DNA of 64,000 bases from positions 186,001-250,000 of the forward strand of contig JACPOY010000019.1 of the NCBI GenBank assembly GCA_016191245.1, read 5' to 3'. Positions within the stretch are counted from its first letter, which is position 1; each line of letters opens with the position of its first letter. Shown piece by piece: positions 7,630 through 15,588 of this stretch. The position numbers and the translations under genes were made by a program. The stretch comes from Gammaproteobacteria bacterium. Lineage in GTDB: Bacteria; Pseudomonadota; Gammaproteobacteria; Berkiellales; Berkiellaceae. The notes under the pieces were generated by a model. That model saw only the letters and a program-made list of their open reading frames with translations. It was not told the origin of the DNA and ran no database searches.

Positions 7630-8305
7630 CATAGGGGTTTCCCTTAGCCTGCTTCGCTTTAATTTTATCACTGCGTTCACGTTCCCAGTCGGTCACAGGG
7701 TATTGCTGATGCCAGGCTTGATATAATCTTAACTCATCACTTGTTAGAGCAAGCTGATAGGTATCTCTCATATACAAATAAGTGCGTGCAATTATCCCAC
7801 GAAGTTGTGGTGCAGGCTCAACAATTTTATTTTTCTTATCGACATAGAAATGACAACCTTTAGCGGGATGTTCGTTTTGCGGTATTAAACCAAAATGATA
7901 GTTACCACGTTGCTTAATAAAAATATTAAGCTCTGGAACGTAATTATATAGATCTTTGTTCATGCGTTGAAAATTCTCATCGATTTCCTGACAGCAGCGC
8001 ACGCCTTTAAATCTTAAGCCTTTTCTATTAACACATACTTTTTCTTGAAAGCACATCTTGGTTTTTGCCAATTCTCGTTGAGAGACAATAGGCATCCAAG
8101 TAATTAGACTTTTGATTGAAGGACAATGTTTACAATTTTGTATTGAAACTTCACCGTTAGAAAAAAATGGTTGATCACAAAAAAATGAATAACGATGAGC
8201 TTCATAAATATTCATTAGATGAGATTTTTGCTCTTTATTCACAAAGGCATAGCTCATTTGGATGGAGCCAAAAAGAAAAAAATAAAACAAATATCGGATT
8301 AGCAT
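7622..8305 (-). CDS. EndA/Dns-family secreted nuclease homologue with active-site residues replaced
   Basis: The 227-aa protein has a signal peptide (residues about 1-20). The C-terminal half matches periplasmic endonuclease I closely: RGIIARTYLYMRDTY, then YPVTDWERERSDKI, and ending GNPYVK. Disulfide cysteines such as those in VRCCQE are kept. The catalytic segment does not match. Where EndA has EWEHVVPAW, this protein has TWMPIVSQR, so the Mg-binding Glu and the general-base His are gone. The GEVN segment carrying the metal-binding Asn reads NIFI. The product is probably a secreted non-catalytic homologue. The alignment is from memory of E. coli EndA and Vibrio Vvn/Dns. The gene lies 9 bp downstream of the glutaredoxin gene and is probably co-transcribed with it. 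Confidence 0.8.
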   Translation of the reverse strand: MLIRYLFYFFLFGSIQMSYAFVNKEQKSHLMNIYEAHRYSFFCDQPFFSNGEVSIQNCKHCPSIKSLITWMPIVSQRELAKTKMCFQEKVCVNRKGLRFKGVRCCQEIDENFQRMNKDLYNYVPELNIFIKQRGNYHFGLIPQNEHPAKGCHFYVDKKNKIVEPAPQLRGIIARTYLYMRDTYQLALTSDELRLYQAWHQQYPVTDWERERSDKIKAKQAKGNPYVK

Positions 8306-8314
8306 AGAAATTTT

Positions 8315-8644
8315 TTATGAAGCCATTAATCCCTGATTCAATAAAGCCTGCTGAATGGTTTCTACATGAAAACCTTCAATTCTTTCTGTTCCAATAATGA
8401 TGAGAGGAACATATTTTCCTTTTAAAGCTTGAAATTTTTGTTTTGCGATATCCGAGGTTTCAATATCATAATCGGTGTATTCAATATGGTGTTCCTCAAA
8501 ATATTGACGTGTTTTTTTACAGTAACTACACCAAGATGTGCCATAGACAACAACTGCTTTTTCAGCGCTAGCATAGACCTGATGAGAGAGTGAGAATAAA
8601 ACCATCACACTCAAAGAGATGACTATTTTTCTAACGTTTGACAT
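8315..8644 (-). CDS. Secreted glutaredoxin-like protein
   Basis: The 109-aa protein has a signal peptide (about residues 1-25) and a compact thioredoxin fold. Features are the redox motif SWCSYCKKT, the cis-Pro region KYVPLIIIG and a C-terminal GFH turn. Export points to a thiol-disulfide role in the periplasm rather than glutathione-dependent reduction in the cytoplasm. It sits immediately upstream of the EndA-like secreted protein, which has several cysteines. Confidence 0.85.
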   Translation of the reverse strand: MSNVRKIVISLSVMVLFSLSHQVYASAEKAVVVYGTSWCSYCKKTRQYFEEHHIEYTDYDIETSDIAKQKFQALKGKYVPLIIIGTERIEGFHVETIQQALLNQGLMAS

Positions 8645-8731
8645 GATAAATCCACTAACAAAAATTGAAAGTCACTTCATACTCTATTATTATAAGAAAC
8701 ACAACTTATTAGAAACAAGGCAAGGTATCCA

Positions 8732-9457
8732 GTGCGAAGTTTCATCCTTCTCATCATCACTGCAGTTGGTCTACTTTCTATTTCAGCTCATGCAGCTGCG
8801 CCTCGAATGCATATTGTTTTAGGACAACAATGGCTTGCCAAATACGCACCAGAATATACAGATGAAGAAAAGAAATTATTTTTACTGGGGACGGTATTCC
8901 CAGATATTCGTTATTTGGGGGTCATTAAAAGATCGCAAAGTCATTTTAAAGGAATGACCTTAGATAAGGTGCATCAAACTAGCTCTGCCTTTTTGCGAGG
9001 AGTTTATTTTCATAGTTTTGTTGATGAATATCGAGAAAAATTTGTCCGGAAATCTCAAATAGATAAAAAATTTATTGAAGTACCACGTAACTTACAAGGG
9101 ACATTTTTGAAACTAGTTGAAGATCAAATTATAGATCCTAAATACGATTGGTCCCAATTTAGAAACTATCTTGCAACAATACCAGAAGATGAGAAAAAAT
9201 ACGGTATAGATAATATACAAGCGTTGACGCAATGGCACACTGGGTTGACTGTTTACTTTAGTACTTTACCAAGTAACATTCTCACGCAGTTAAGTTTATT
9301 TGAAAAAGGAATACTAATCCTTGATGCAGCAACTGTAAAATCTTGGAGTTTTTTATTACCAAAGTATGCATCGGATCCTATGATGCAAAAATATGTGGAT
9401 GAAATGTTATTAGCTTTTGATAAGACATTCGTCGCATCTGTTGGAGTGAAGAAATAA
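8732..9457 (+). CDS. Secreted protein resembling the zinc-dependent phospholipase C fold
   Basis: The 241-aa protein starts at GTG and has a signal peptide (about residues 1-21, cut after SAHAA). The mature part has PRMHIVLGQQWLAKY, LGTVFPDIRYLG and GVYFHSFVDEY. These His/Asp-rich helices resemble the bacterial zinc-dependent phospholipase C-like family. The family assignment is tentative and no substrate can be given. The gene stands alone, divergent from the glutaredoxin gene. Confidence 0.6.
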   Translation: MRSFILLIITAVGLLSISAHAAAPRMHIVLGQQWLAKYAPEYTDEEKKLFLLGTVFPDIRYLGVIKRSQSHFKGMTLDKVHQTSSAFLRGVYFHSFVDEYREKFVRKSQIDKKFIEVPRNLQGTFLKLVEDQIIDPKYDWSQFRNYLATIPEDEKKYGIDNIQALTQWHTGLTVYFSTLPSNILTQLSLFEKGILILDAATVKSWSFLLPKYASDPMMQKYVDEMLLAFDKTFVASVGVKK

Positions 9458-9481
9458 AAAAGGATTATTTTGCTATATATT

Positions 9482-9519
9482 AGAGCATGTTGTGGCGCAA
9501 TGAAATGTCAACACGCCCT
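9482..9519 (+). repeat. Solo copy of a dispersed terminal repeat
   Basis: This 38-bp sequence contains GGCGCAATGAAATGTCAACA. It is nearly identical to the reverse complement of 9901-9935 and similar to 10096-10128 in the same orientation. It looks like one end of the small element to its right, left alone without a partner. Confidence 0.6.
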
Positions 9520-9627
9520 AGTTACAAAAATTTTAAGTGCATAATCATCGATTTTATTTTGATAAGTAATTACACGCATTTGAACTTTTCATAAGTACCA
9601 ATAGTCATATTTAAAAAGGAGGTATTT

Positions 9628-9912
9628 ATGAGAACACTAATATTTGCACTATTAATGCTTTTTGCAACGGCAAGCTTTGCTCAACATCATGGCCATCATG
9701 GAGGAATTAATCTTTACTATGGATATCCAGGTTATAGCTATCCATACTATTATTATGGCCACCATTACCGTGGACATTACTGGCACGGAGGTGGACATCA
9801 TGGCGGTGGACATCATGGCGGTGGACATCATGGCGGTGGACATCATGGCGGTGGACATCATGGCGGTGGACATCATGGCGGTGGACATCATGGCGGTGGG
9901 AGGGCGTGTTGA
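9628..9912 (+). CDS. Secreted His/Gly-rich repeat protein, C-terminus replaced by an inserted element
   Basis: The 94-aa protein has a signal peptide (about residues 1-18). A Tyr/Gly/His segment (YYGYPGYSYPYYYYGHH) follows, then seven copies of Gly-Gly-Gly-His-His encoded by a perfect 15-bp tandem repeat (about 9787-9900). It has a good AAGGAGG ribosome site. The paired histidines suggest periplasmic binding of Cu, Ni or Zn. The last residues (Gly-Arg-Ala-Cys) and the stop codon lie inside the terminal repeat of the adjoining MITE-like element, so the original end has been lost. Metal binding is inferred from composition. Confidence 0.75.
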   Translation: MRTLIFALLMLFATASFAQHHGHHGGINLYYGYPGYSYPYYYYGHHYRGHYWHGGGHHGGGHHGGGHHGGGHHGGGHHGGGHHGGGHHGGGRAC

Positions 9913-10128
9913 CGTTTCATTGCGCCAACATGCCTATATGCCGCGGCTTGCCCGGATTTGTTGCAGATTTCCTGATAAGCCTACGTACCCTAATGCCGGT
10001 CAGTTAAGCTGACCGGCATTTTTTATGGGCTATCGATTTTTCTTTGCAGGTATTAGCCAGTGCCTATTATCCTCACCACTATGAAGCAAGTAGGTATTGT
10101 GCGGCGCAACGAATTGTCAACAAGCCCT
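9901..10128. mobile_element. MITE-like element, about 228 bp, with imperfect terminal inverted repeats
   Basis: The left end (9901-9935) reads AGGGCGTGTTGACGTTTCAT and onward. The right end (10096-10128) is its imperfect inverse, closing with GTCAACAAGCCCT. There is no transposase gene between them. A strong hairpin lies inside. The ends have the look of an IS5-like insertion sequence, but the family is a guess. No clear target duplication can be seen. Confidence 0.55.
9992..10025 (+). terminator. Strong intrinsic-terminator-like hairpin inside the MITE-like element
   Basis: A perfect 12-bp stem (AATGCCGGTCAG / CTGACCGGCATT) with a 5-nt loop is followed by a run of T. It would end transcription from the His-rich gene. 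Confidence 0.7.
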
Positions 10129-10277
10129 AATATACAGTTAAATAAAAATATTTTCATGATACGCTGTGGTTCTTAAGGCTGTTTCCAAATTATAAATTTA
10201 TAGGTATGATTGAAACTGCTTCAATTTTACAAGTAATTCATAGATGGCTATATCAAATTAGATAATATAGGAAAAGC

Positions 10278-10619
10278 ATGAAAACAAACTACGCTAAATA
10301 TGTAATGGTGATTCTTCTTGCCATCTTTTCCTGGCATTATTCTATGCTCAGTTGTGCTCATGAAGGACATGCAGAACCCCTAGAAAAAAATAAAGTAGTT
10401 GAAAAGGCTAACAAAGTAATTAGCATGGCAATTGAACAGAACAAATTAGAACCATCTTGGAAAGAAGCTAAAGCTGATGAACCAAAACTTATCGATGAAG
10501 ATAAAGGCGGACAGTGGGTTATCAAGTATACTAATTCAAAAATAAATAAAGATAATCAATTATTTATTTTCTTCACACTTGATGGTAAATATATTGCAAT
10601 GAACTATACAGGTAAATAA
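10278..10619 (+). CDS. DUF6488-like secreted protein
   Basis: The 113-aa protein has an N-terminal signal segment (about residues 1-26) ending in SCAHEGHAE. The small mature domain ends with FFTLDGKYIAMNYTGK. It resembles the DUF6488 proteins found beside copper/RND efflux genes; this is recalled, not searched. It starts an apparent transcription unit with the DUF2231 membrane protein 10 bp downstream and the TolC-type channel. A role in periplasmic metal handling is suggested by context only. Confidence 0.6.
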   Translation: MKTNYAKYVMVILLAIFSWHYSMLSCAHEGHAEPLEKNKVVEKANKVISMAIEQNKLEPSWKEAKADEPKLIDEDKGGQWVIKYTNSKINKDNQLFIFFTLDGKYIAMNYTGK

Positions 10620-10628
10620 GAAAAAACC

Positions 10629-11138
10629 ATGTTTGATTTTCCATTTCACCCCATCTTTGTTCATTTTACGGTTGCCTTGAGCTTTACTGCTATTGGTGTA
10701 TATTTGTTATCTTACATTCTTCCTGCCGGTAAACTTAAAAATGACCTGGGTGTTTCAGCTGTTTGGATGATACTTTTTTCTTTTATAGCCACTTTATTTA
10801 CCGTAACCTTTGGTTTTATTCAATTTAATTCAGTCTCACATGATATGCTTGTTCATTTACCGATGATTTCGCATCGTAACTGGGCGATTGGTACGACTCT
10901 AGTACTATTCATATGCGCTTTATTAGCATTGAGAGGTTATCTTACCAATAAAATTCATCATTTCTCACTAATGATTGCTTTGTTAGTATTAGGTTTTATG
11001 GTGGGAATGACGGCATTTAAGGGGGGGCATTTGGTTTACGGTTATGGTGTAGGTGTTAAATCTAACACTGAATTAAGAGAGCTTCAAAAAAGTGCAGGGG
11101 AAAAGCAAAAGCATGATAATCTCTTCCAAATGAATTAA
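10629..11138 (+). CDS. DUF2231-type four-helix membrane protein
   Basis: The 169-aa protein opens MFDFPFHPIFVHFTVALSF, the typical 'HP-x-hVHF' start of DUF2231 membrane proteins. There are four predicted membrane helices, with conserved histidines near the first (HPIFVHF) and third (ISHRNW) helices that could bind metal or haem. Its function is unknown in the literature I know. It is frequent in copper islands, as here between the DUF6488 and TolC-type genes. Confidence 0.75.
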   Translation: MFDFPFHPIFVHFTVALSFTAIGVYLLSYILPAGKLKNDLGVSAVWMILFSFIATLFTVTFGFIQFNSVSHDMLVHLPMISHRNWAIGTTLVLFICALLALRGYLTNKIHHFSLMIALLVLGFMVGMTAFKGGHLVYGYGVGVKSNTELRELQKSAGEKQKHDNLFQMN

Positions 11139-11163
11139 ATTTTTACGGGGCTAATGAATCCTT

Positions 11164-12798
11164 ATGAAAAAGATTAGGTCCAAATATGTTCTAGTAGGAG
11201 TTTTATTTATTTTTTCTGTAGAAGCCAGTGGACATAGTCTCATTCAACCAGATAACCCTAATGTACTGGTGCCAGCCACGGTCTACCATTCTCCTTTCAT
11301 TGGATATCACTCATTCCAAAAAATTAAGATTCAGTCTTGGCGCGAAGCTAATGAGAAAGCTGGCCAGTCCATGCGCGGTATGGATGATATGAATAAGGGC
11401 ATGAAGGACATGAAGGACATGAAGGACATGAAGGACATGAAGGACATGAAGGACAGGAAGGACATGAAGGACATGAAGGACATGAAGGACATGAAGGACA
11501 TGAAGGACATGAAGGACATGAAGGACACAGAAGTAGCTTCTTTAGTACGAAATCGAAGCGGTCAAACACCTATTATGCCGCAATCTGAAGTGAGCCTTGC
11601 ACGTCATCAAAAGAGCGTGCAAACATTACTTGCTGGTCCTTTAATGGTTGAAGATGCAGTACGTTTGGCTTTAATCAATAACCCAGGATTACAAGCAGCT
11701 CTTACTGAATTAGGAATAGCCGAAGCCGATTTGGTGCAAGCAGGAAAACTGCCTAATCCTGGCTTAACTTACGCAAGGCTTTCTCCAATAAATGATGAAT
11801 ATAACATTGAACGGCGTATTTTGTATGATGTAGTTGGTCTGTTAACCACACCGATGAGAACGAAAATTGAATGCCGCCGTTTTCAACAAGCAAAACTGCA
11901 AGCGGCGATGGATATCTTGCAAGTGGCAGCGGATACGAGAAAATCGTATTACAATGTTGTGGCAGCCTATCAGATTGTCGACTATTTGGAACAAATTAAA
12001 GAATCTGCACAAGCCAGCGCTCAACTTGCTCGTCGCATGGCGCAGGTAGGCAATTTTAACAAATTACAATATGCTCGCGAACAAGCATTTTATGCTGAAG
12101 TGATGGCGCAATTGGCTTCGGCAAAACTGATGGCAGTTAAAGAGCGAGAACAACTTACACGAATGATGGGTCTTTGGGGAGAACAAATCCAGTTCACATT
12201 AGTTAAAAAATTACCTGAACTACCCAAAGTTACTCGCGAAATAGCTGAACTTGAAAAACAAGCTCTTACCAATCGGCTCGATATCCAAGCTATGAAATTT
12301 GAGATAGAAGCCAAAGCTAAAGCATTAGGACTAACTAAAGCTACGCGATTTATTAATGTATTAGATTTGGGTTATGGTCATAATACGGGGCAAGAAAGAC
12401 CACGTCAAAGAGGTTATGAAATCAGTTTACAAGTTCCACTTTTTGATTGGGGCGATGCGAGAGTTGCAAAATCTGAGGCAGTTTATATGCAATCGGTTTG
12501 GCATTTACGTGATGTGGCCATTAACGCACGTTCTGAAGTGCGAGAAACCTATCAATCTTATCGCTCGACGTTTGATGTAGCAAAACATTACCGTGATGAA
12601 ATTGTACCCTTACGCAAATTTATTTTAGATCAAAATATGCTGCGCTATAACGGTATGTTGGTAAGCACTTTTGAACTGCTTGCCGATGCTCGCGAGCATA
12701 TTGCAAGCACAAACACTTATATTGAAACACTTCGCGATTTTTGGATTGCCGAAACTGATTTACAAACAGCACTCATGGTTAAATCGCCTCATGATTAA
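11164..12798 (+). CDS. TolC-family outer-membrane efflux protein with a (Met-Lys-Asp)14 insert
   Basis: The 544-aa protein is longer than the usual 420-480. It has a signal peptide (about residues 1-22). A unique N-terminal region of about 120 residues contains 14 tandem Met-Lys-Asp units (one is Arg-Lys-Asp). The TolC repeats begin at MVEDAVRLALINNPGLQAAL. The second half carries the matching GYEISLQVPLFDWGDAR repeat signature. It should form a trimeric outer-membrane channel. No adaptor or RND pump is adjacent; instead it precedes the multicopper oxidase, so a copper-export channel is likely. The Met-rich extension could act as a periplasmic copper trap, which is inferred. Confidence 0.85.
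   Translation: MKKIRSKYVLVGVLFIFSVEASGHSLIQPDNPNVLVPATVYHSPFIGYHSFQKIKIQSWREANEKAGQSMRGMDDMNKGMKDMKDMKDMKDMKDMKDRKDMKDMKDMKDMKDMKDMKDMKDTEVASLVRNRSGQTPIMPQSEVSLARHQKSVQTLLAGPLMVEDAVRLALINNPGLQAALTELGIAEADLVQAGKLPNPGLTYARLSPINDEYNIERRILYDVVGLLTTPMRTKIECRRFQQAKLQAAMDILQVAADTRKSYYNVVAAYQIVDYLEQIKESAQASAQLARRMAQVGNFNKLQYAREQAFYAEVMAQLASAKLMAVKEREQLTRMMGLWGEQIQFTLVKKLPELPKVTREIAELEKQALTNRLDIQAMKFEIEAKAKALGLTKATRFINVLDLGYGHNTGQERPRQRGYEISLQVPLFDWGDARVAKSEAVYMQSVWHLRDVAINARSEVRETYQSYRSTFDVAKHYRDEIVPLRKFILDQNMLRYNGMLVSTFELLADAREHIASTNTYIETLRDFWIAETDLQTALMVKSPHD
11401..11526 (+). repeat. 9-bp minisatellite (ATGAAGGAC)14 within the TolC-family gene
   Basis: There are fourteen head-to-tail 9-bp units; unit seven has ATG changed to AGG. 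The near-perfect identity points to recent expansion. The unit is a multiple of three, so copy-number changes keep the frame and alter only the length of the Met-Lys-Asp stretch. Confidence 0.95.
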
Positions 12799-12809
12799 AA
12801 AAATCATGA
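12789..12809 (+). terminator. Short inverted repeat at the end of the TolC-family gene
   Basis: An 8-bp stem (TCATGATT / AATCATGA) with a five-A loop overlaps the stop codon. The 3' side lacks a clean T-run, so it could be a weak terminator or an mRNA-stabilising hairpin between the TolC-family and oxidase genes. Confidence 0.35.
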
Positions 12810-12854
12810 CGACGATTTTCAAGAAATGATTAATCTACATTAAGAGGCTTTAGC

Positions 12855-14243
12855 ATGGTTTCCAGGCGTAATTTTATTAAAGGGGCGGCACAAGGAGTGG
12901 GGCTCGTTGTCGCTGCAAGTGCTGTTAGCAAATTTGCTTTAGCTGCTTTGCCTGAACTAGCCACAATGAATGATGCTAAAACGCAGCCACCACTCATACC
13001 AAATGATGGACGACCCTATAATCCTGTTGTGACGTTAAATGGCTGGTCTCTACCTTGGCGTATAAACGGTGAGTGGAAAGAATTTCATTTAGTGGCCGAG
13101 CCTGTGGTTCGCGAATTCGCTCCAGGCATGAGGGCTCATTTATGGGGCTACAACGGCCAGTCCCCTGGCCCCACTATTGAAGTAGTAGAAGGCGAAAAAG
13201 TTCGAATTTTTGTGACAAATCGATTGCCTGAGCATACAACCATCCATTGGCATGGCCAACCCCTACCAAGTGGTATGGATGGGGTCGGTGGTTTGAATCA
13301 ACCACAAATAAAGCCTGGTAAAACCTTTGTTTATGAATTCGAAGCAAGACGCTCGGGTACATTTATGTATCACCCACATGCTGATGAAATGGTGCAAATG
13401 GCAATGGGAATGATGGGATTTTGGGTGACGCATCCCAAAGATCCCGATTTCATGAAGGTAGATCGAGATTTCTGTTTTCTACTTGCATCCTATGATGTCG
13501 ATCCTGGTAGCTATACTCCCAAAGTGAGTACCATGTTGGATTTTAATTTGTGGGCGTTCAATAGTCGGGTGTTTCCTGGTATTGATTCATTGGTTTGTCG
13601 ACAAGGGGATCGAGTACGTGTGCGTGTAGGTAATCTCACAATGACTAATCATCCCATTCATCTGCATGGGATGGATTTTGTGGTGGCAGGTACAGATGGC
13701 GGTTGGATTAAACCAGAAGCGCGTTGGCCAGAAGTCACTACAGATATTGCCGTGGGACAAATGCGAGCTATCGAGTTTGATGCAAGTTTACCGGGTGATT
13801 GGGCTTTTCATTGCCATAAATCGCATCATACCATGAACGCGATGGGGCATGATGTGCCAACGATGATTGGTGTCGATACGAAAGGTGTGAGCGATAAAAT
13901 AAGTAAGTTAATTCCAGATTACATGTCAATGGGTGAAAATGGTATGGCAAGCATGGGGGAAATGCAAATGCCATTGCCTGAGAATACCCTGCCCATGATG
14001 ACCGGCACCGGCCAATTTGGCGCTATTGAAATGGGGGGTATGTTTACTGTAGTGAAGATACGAAAAGATCAAAAAGCGGGAGATTATAATGATCCTGGCC
14101 CTTATAATTTTCCACAAGGCACTGTAGCTTATGAATGGAAGGGTGGTTTGGCGGAACCTACACGAGAACAAACACCCGAGAAAAAACCAGGAGAAATCGA
14201 TCTCAAAGTGCGCAAGCCAGAAGGGCACAGCGGCCATCATTAG
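12855..14243 (+). CDS. Tat-exported multicopper oxidase, CopA/CueO-like
   Basis: The 462-aa protein should oxidise Cu(I) to the less toxic Cu(II) in the periplasm. It has a twin-arginine signal (SRRNFIKGAAQ). All four copper-ligand blocks are visible: HWHG (about residue 131), MYHPHAD, HPIHLHG, and HCHKSHHTMNAM with the type-1 copper Cys and axial Met. The length fits a compact, two- or three-domain oxidase. A Met-rich tract (about residues 355-385) and a His C-terminus (GHSGHH) add likely copper-binding sites. It follows the TolC-family gene by about 56 bp, consistent with an operon. Confidence 0.93.
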   Translation: MVSRRNFIKGAAQGVGLVVAASAVSKFALAALPELATMNDAKTQPPLIPNDGRPYNPVVTLNGWSLPWRINGEWKEFHLVAEPVVREFAPGMRAHLWGYNGQSPGPTIEVVEGEKVRIFVTNRLPEHTTIHWHGQPLPSGMDGVGGLNQPQIKPGKTFVYEFEARRSGTFMYHPHADEMVQMAMGMMGFWVTHPKDPDFMKVDRDFCFLLASYDVDPGSYTPKVSTMLDFNLWAFNSRVFPGIDSLVCRQGDRVRVRVGNLTMTNHPIHLHGMDFVVAGTDGGWIKPEARWPEVTTDIAVGQMRAIEFDASLPGDWAFHCHKSHHTMNAMGHDVPTMIGVDTKGVSDKISKLIPDYMSMGENGMASMGEMQMPLPENTLPMMTGTGQFGAIEMGGMFTVVKIRKDQKAGDYNDPGPYNFPQGTVAYEWKGGLAEPTREQTPEKKPGEIDLKVRKPEGHSGHH

Positions 14244-14397
14244 CTTTGTAAGTCACCTAAAAATGCATTAGAATTCAGCTACATAATACACAATTAATTT
14301 CGCATAATTGTCAATTTATGGAAATACGCATTGTATCCAATACACTATGGAAGTGATATGATTTAAGTATCAAACACAGATAATAAGGAGGTAATAC

Positions 14398-14763
14398 ATG
14401 GATATTTCCATTAGCAAAATCCATGCCTTTATTATTATGGGAATAGCCACGCTTTCCATGAGCGCCCCTCTGAAAGCTAACCATATCCACTATTCAATTG
14501 AGTATTCAAATTCAAGTGAAAAGGGTCCCTCTTTGGCGAATGCACAAATAAGAGGGCAGCTTTTTAGAGGCGGAAATCCCGCTGGCTTTGTTCAGATTAA
14601 GACAGATCCAAATAAGGAATTTACTATAGCTCGCGATTACGGTGGAAACATTGCCATCGCCGTTTTTTCTATTGAAGGGCAAAACAAATTAAACCTTCAA
14701 TGTAATGGGAATGGTTATCCTGGTAGTCACAAAATAGTAGTAAAGTGTTACCCGACAAAATAG
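14398..14763 (+). CDS. Small secreted protein of unknown function
   Basis: The 121-aa protein has a signal peptide (about residues 1-27). The mature part is small and beta-rich, with two cysteines near the end (LQCNGNG and VKCYP) that could form a disulfide. The start has a good AAGGAGG ribosome site. I do not recognise the family. It lies between the copper oxidase and the His-rich repeat gene, so a metal-stress role is possible but unsupported by motifs. Confidence 0.65.
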   Translation: MDISISKIHAFIIMGIATLSMSAPLKANHIHYSIEYSNSSEKGPSLANAQIRGQLFRGGNPAGFVQIKTDPNKEFTIARDYGGNIAIAVFSIEGQNKLNLQCNGNGYPGSHKIVVKCYPTK

Positions 14764-14849
14764 GGTCACAATTCCAATGACGTGTTATCTACAACTAGAG
14801 ATTGTCTTTAAGAGTTTTTACAATCAATTTATATAATAAGAGGTAAAAA

Positions 14850-15206
14850 ATGAACATCAAAAAAATCATTTTTAACGTGATAGTTATGCTAGGAGTTGTT
14901 TTATCGACAATAGCTTATGCAGGAGGCAGAGGTCATCATGATGGCGGCGGGCATGGCAGACAGCATAATAATGGTGGGGAATATAGATATTCTGGTGATG
15001 AGTGGCTTTTCTGGTATGGTGATCTTGGACGTGATAATCAGGGGCATCGTGGGCACAATAGTGGGCATGGTGGACACAATGGTGGACACAATGGTGGACA
15101 CAGTGGTGGACACAGTGGTGGACACAGTGGTGGACACAGTGGTGGACACAGTGGTGGACACAGTGGTGGACACAGTGGTGGACACAGTGGTGGACGTGGA
15201 CATTGA
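14850..15206 (+). CDS. Secreted His/Gly/Ser repeat protein
   Basis: The 118-aa protein has a signal peptide (about residues 1-24, cut after AYA). A His/Gly-rich segment (RGHHDGGGHG) and an aromatic stretch (EWLFWYGDLG) follow. The rest is tetrapeptide repeats of Gly-Gly-His-Asn (2) and Gly-Gly-His-Ser (8), encoded by a 12-bp tandem repeat (about 15070-15190). It is analogous in design, but not in repeat unit, to the protein at 9628-9912. Periplasmic binding of Cu, Ni or Zn is inferred from histidine density. Confidence 0.75.
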   Translation: MNIKKIIFNVIVMLGVVLSTIAYAGGRGHHDGGGHGRQHNNGGEYRYSGDEWLFWYGDLGRDNQGHRGHNSGHGGHNGGHNGGHSGGHSGGHSGGHSGGHSGGHSGGHSGGHSGGRGH

Positions 15207-15301
15207 TGACCTCATAGTCAAAGAATAGTCGTTACGATCCCTAAGCATGGTGACCAGCATAATTGGGAAGGTGTTTTGTTGTTCTCTATAATGTGTAGTG
15301 A

Positions 15302-15327
15302 AATTAAATCACGACTGATTTAATTTT
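15302..15327. terminator. AT-rich perfect inverted repeat downstream of the His-rich gene
   Basis: An 11-bp perfect stem (AAATTAAATCA / TGATTTAATTT) with a 4-nt loop lies about 95 bp after the stop. It may be a weak terminator or an operator for the small gene at 15490. The stem is A/T only apart from one C-G pair, so thermal stability is low. Confidence 0.4.
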
Positions 15328-15489
15328 AATGATAAAATTTTATGGATGTTGTAAATTTGTTCAGCTAAAGTTAATAACTTGGTTAATTTTGTTGTATGAT
15401 TTTATTTGTATACAAGAAAGTTATAGTTTTGCTAAATCTAGCTGAAGTAAGATGGTTTATTTGAAATTTGGAAATAATTAAGAGGTATA

Positions 15490-15588
15490 ATGATGATGGA
15501 TCATATGGGACATTATATTTGGATTGGGGTAGGCCTTTTAGTCGTTATTATTTTGGGAGTTGTGATTGTTAAATCATTAAAAAAATAA
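15490..15588 (+). CDS. 32-residue single-pass membrane miniprotein
   Basis: The small ORF begins MMMDHMGHYIWIG and continues as one strongly hydrophobic helix ending IVKSLKK. The Met/His-rich extracytoplasmic end (Met and His at residues 1-8) resembles Cu(I)-binding sequences. A clear TAAGAGG ribosome site precedes the ATG triplet at 5-bp spacing. The charge pattern puts the Lys-rich tail in the cytoplasm. No family is recognised. Plausible roles are copper-responsive regulator or helper of a membrane pump; this is inference. Confidence 0.6.
   Translation: MMMDHMGHYIWIGVGLLVVIILGVVIVKSLKK

Noticed and set aside
9787..9900. Possible CRISPR array because of regular repeats
   Set aside because: The repeats are contiguous 15-bp coding units without spacers and no cas genes are near. 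The 12-bp repeats at about 15070-15190 and the 9-bp repeats at 11401-11526 were rejected for the same reason.
9652..10012. Plus- and minus-strand ORFs of low complexity across the His-rich gene
   Set aside because: They arise because a 15-bp repeat stays open in every frame; composition such as endless Met-Ser-Thr or Val-Asp-Ile is not protein-like.
11331..11569. Antisense ORFs made of Ser-Phe-Met and Cys-Pro-Ser repeats
   Set aside because: They are complementary readings of the 9-bp minisatellite inside the TolC-family gene.
14901..15260. Antisense and frame-shifted ORFs over the Gly-Gly-His-Ser repeat gene
   Set aside because: They are by-products of the 12-bp tandem repeat; only the forward frame has a signal peptide and a ribosome site.
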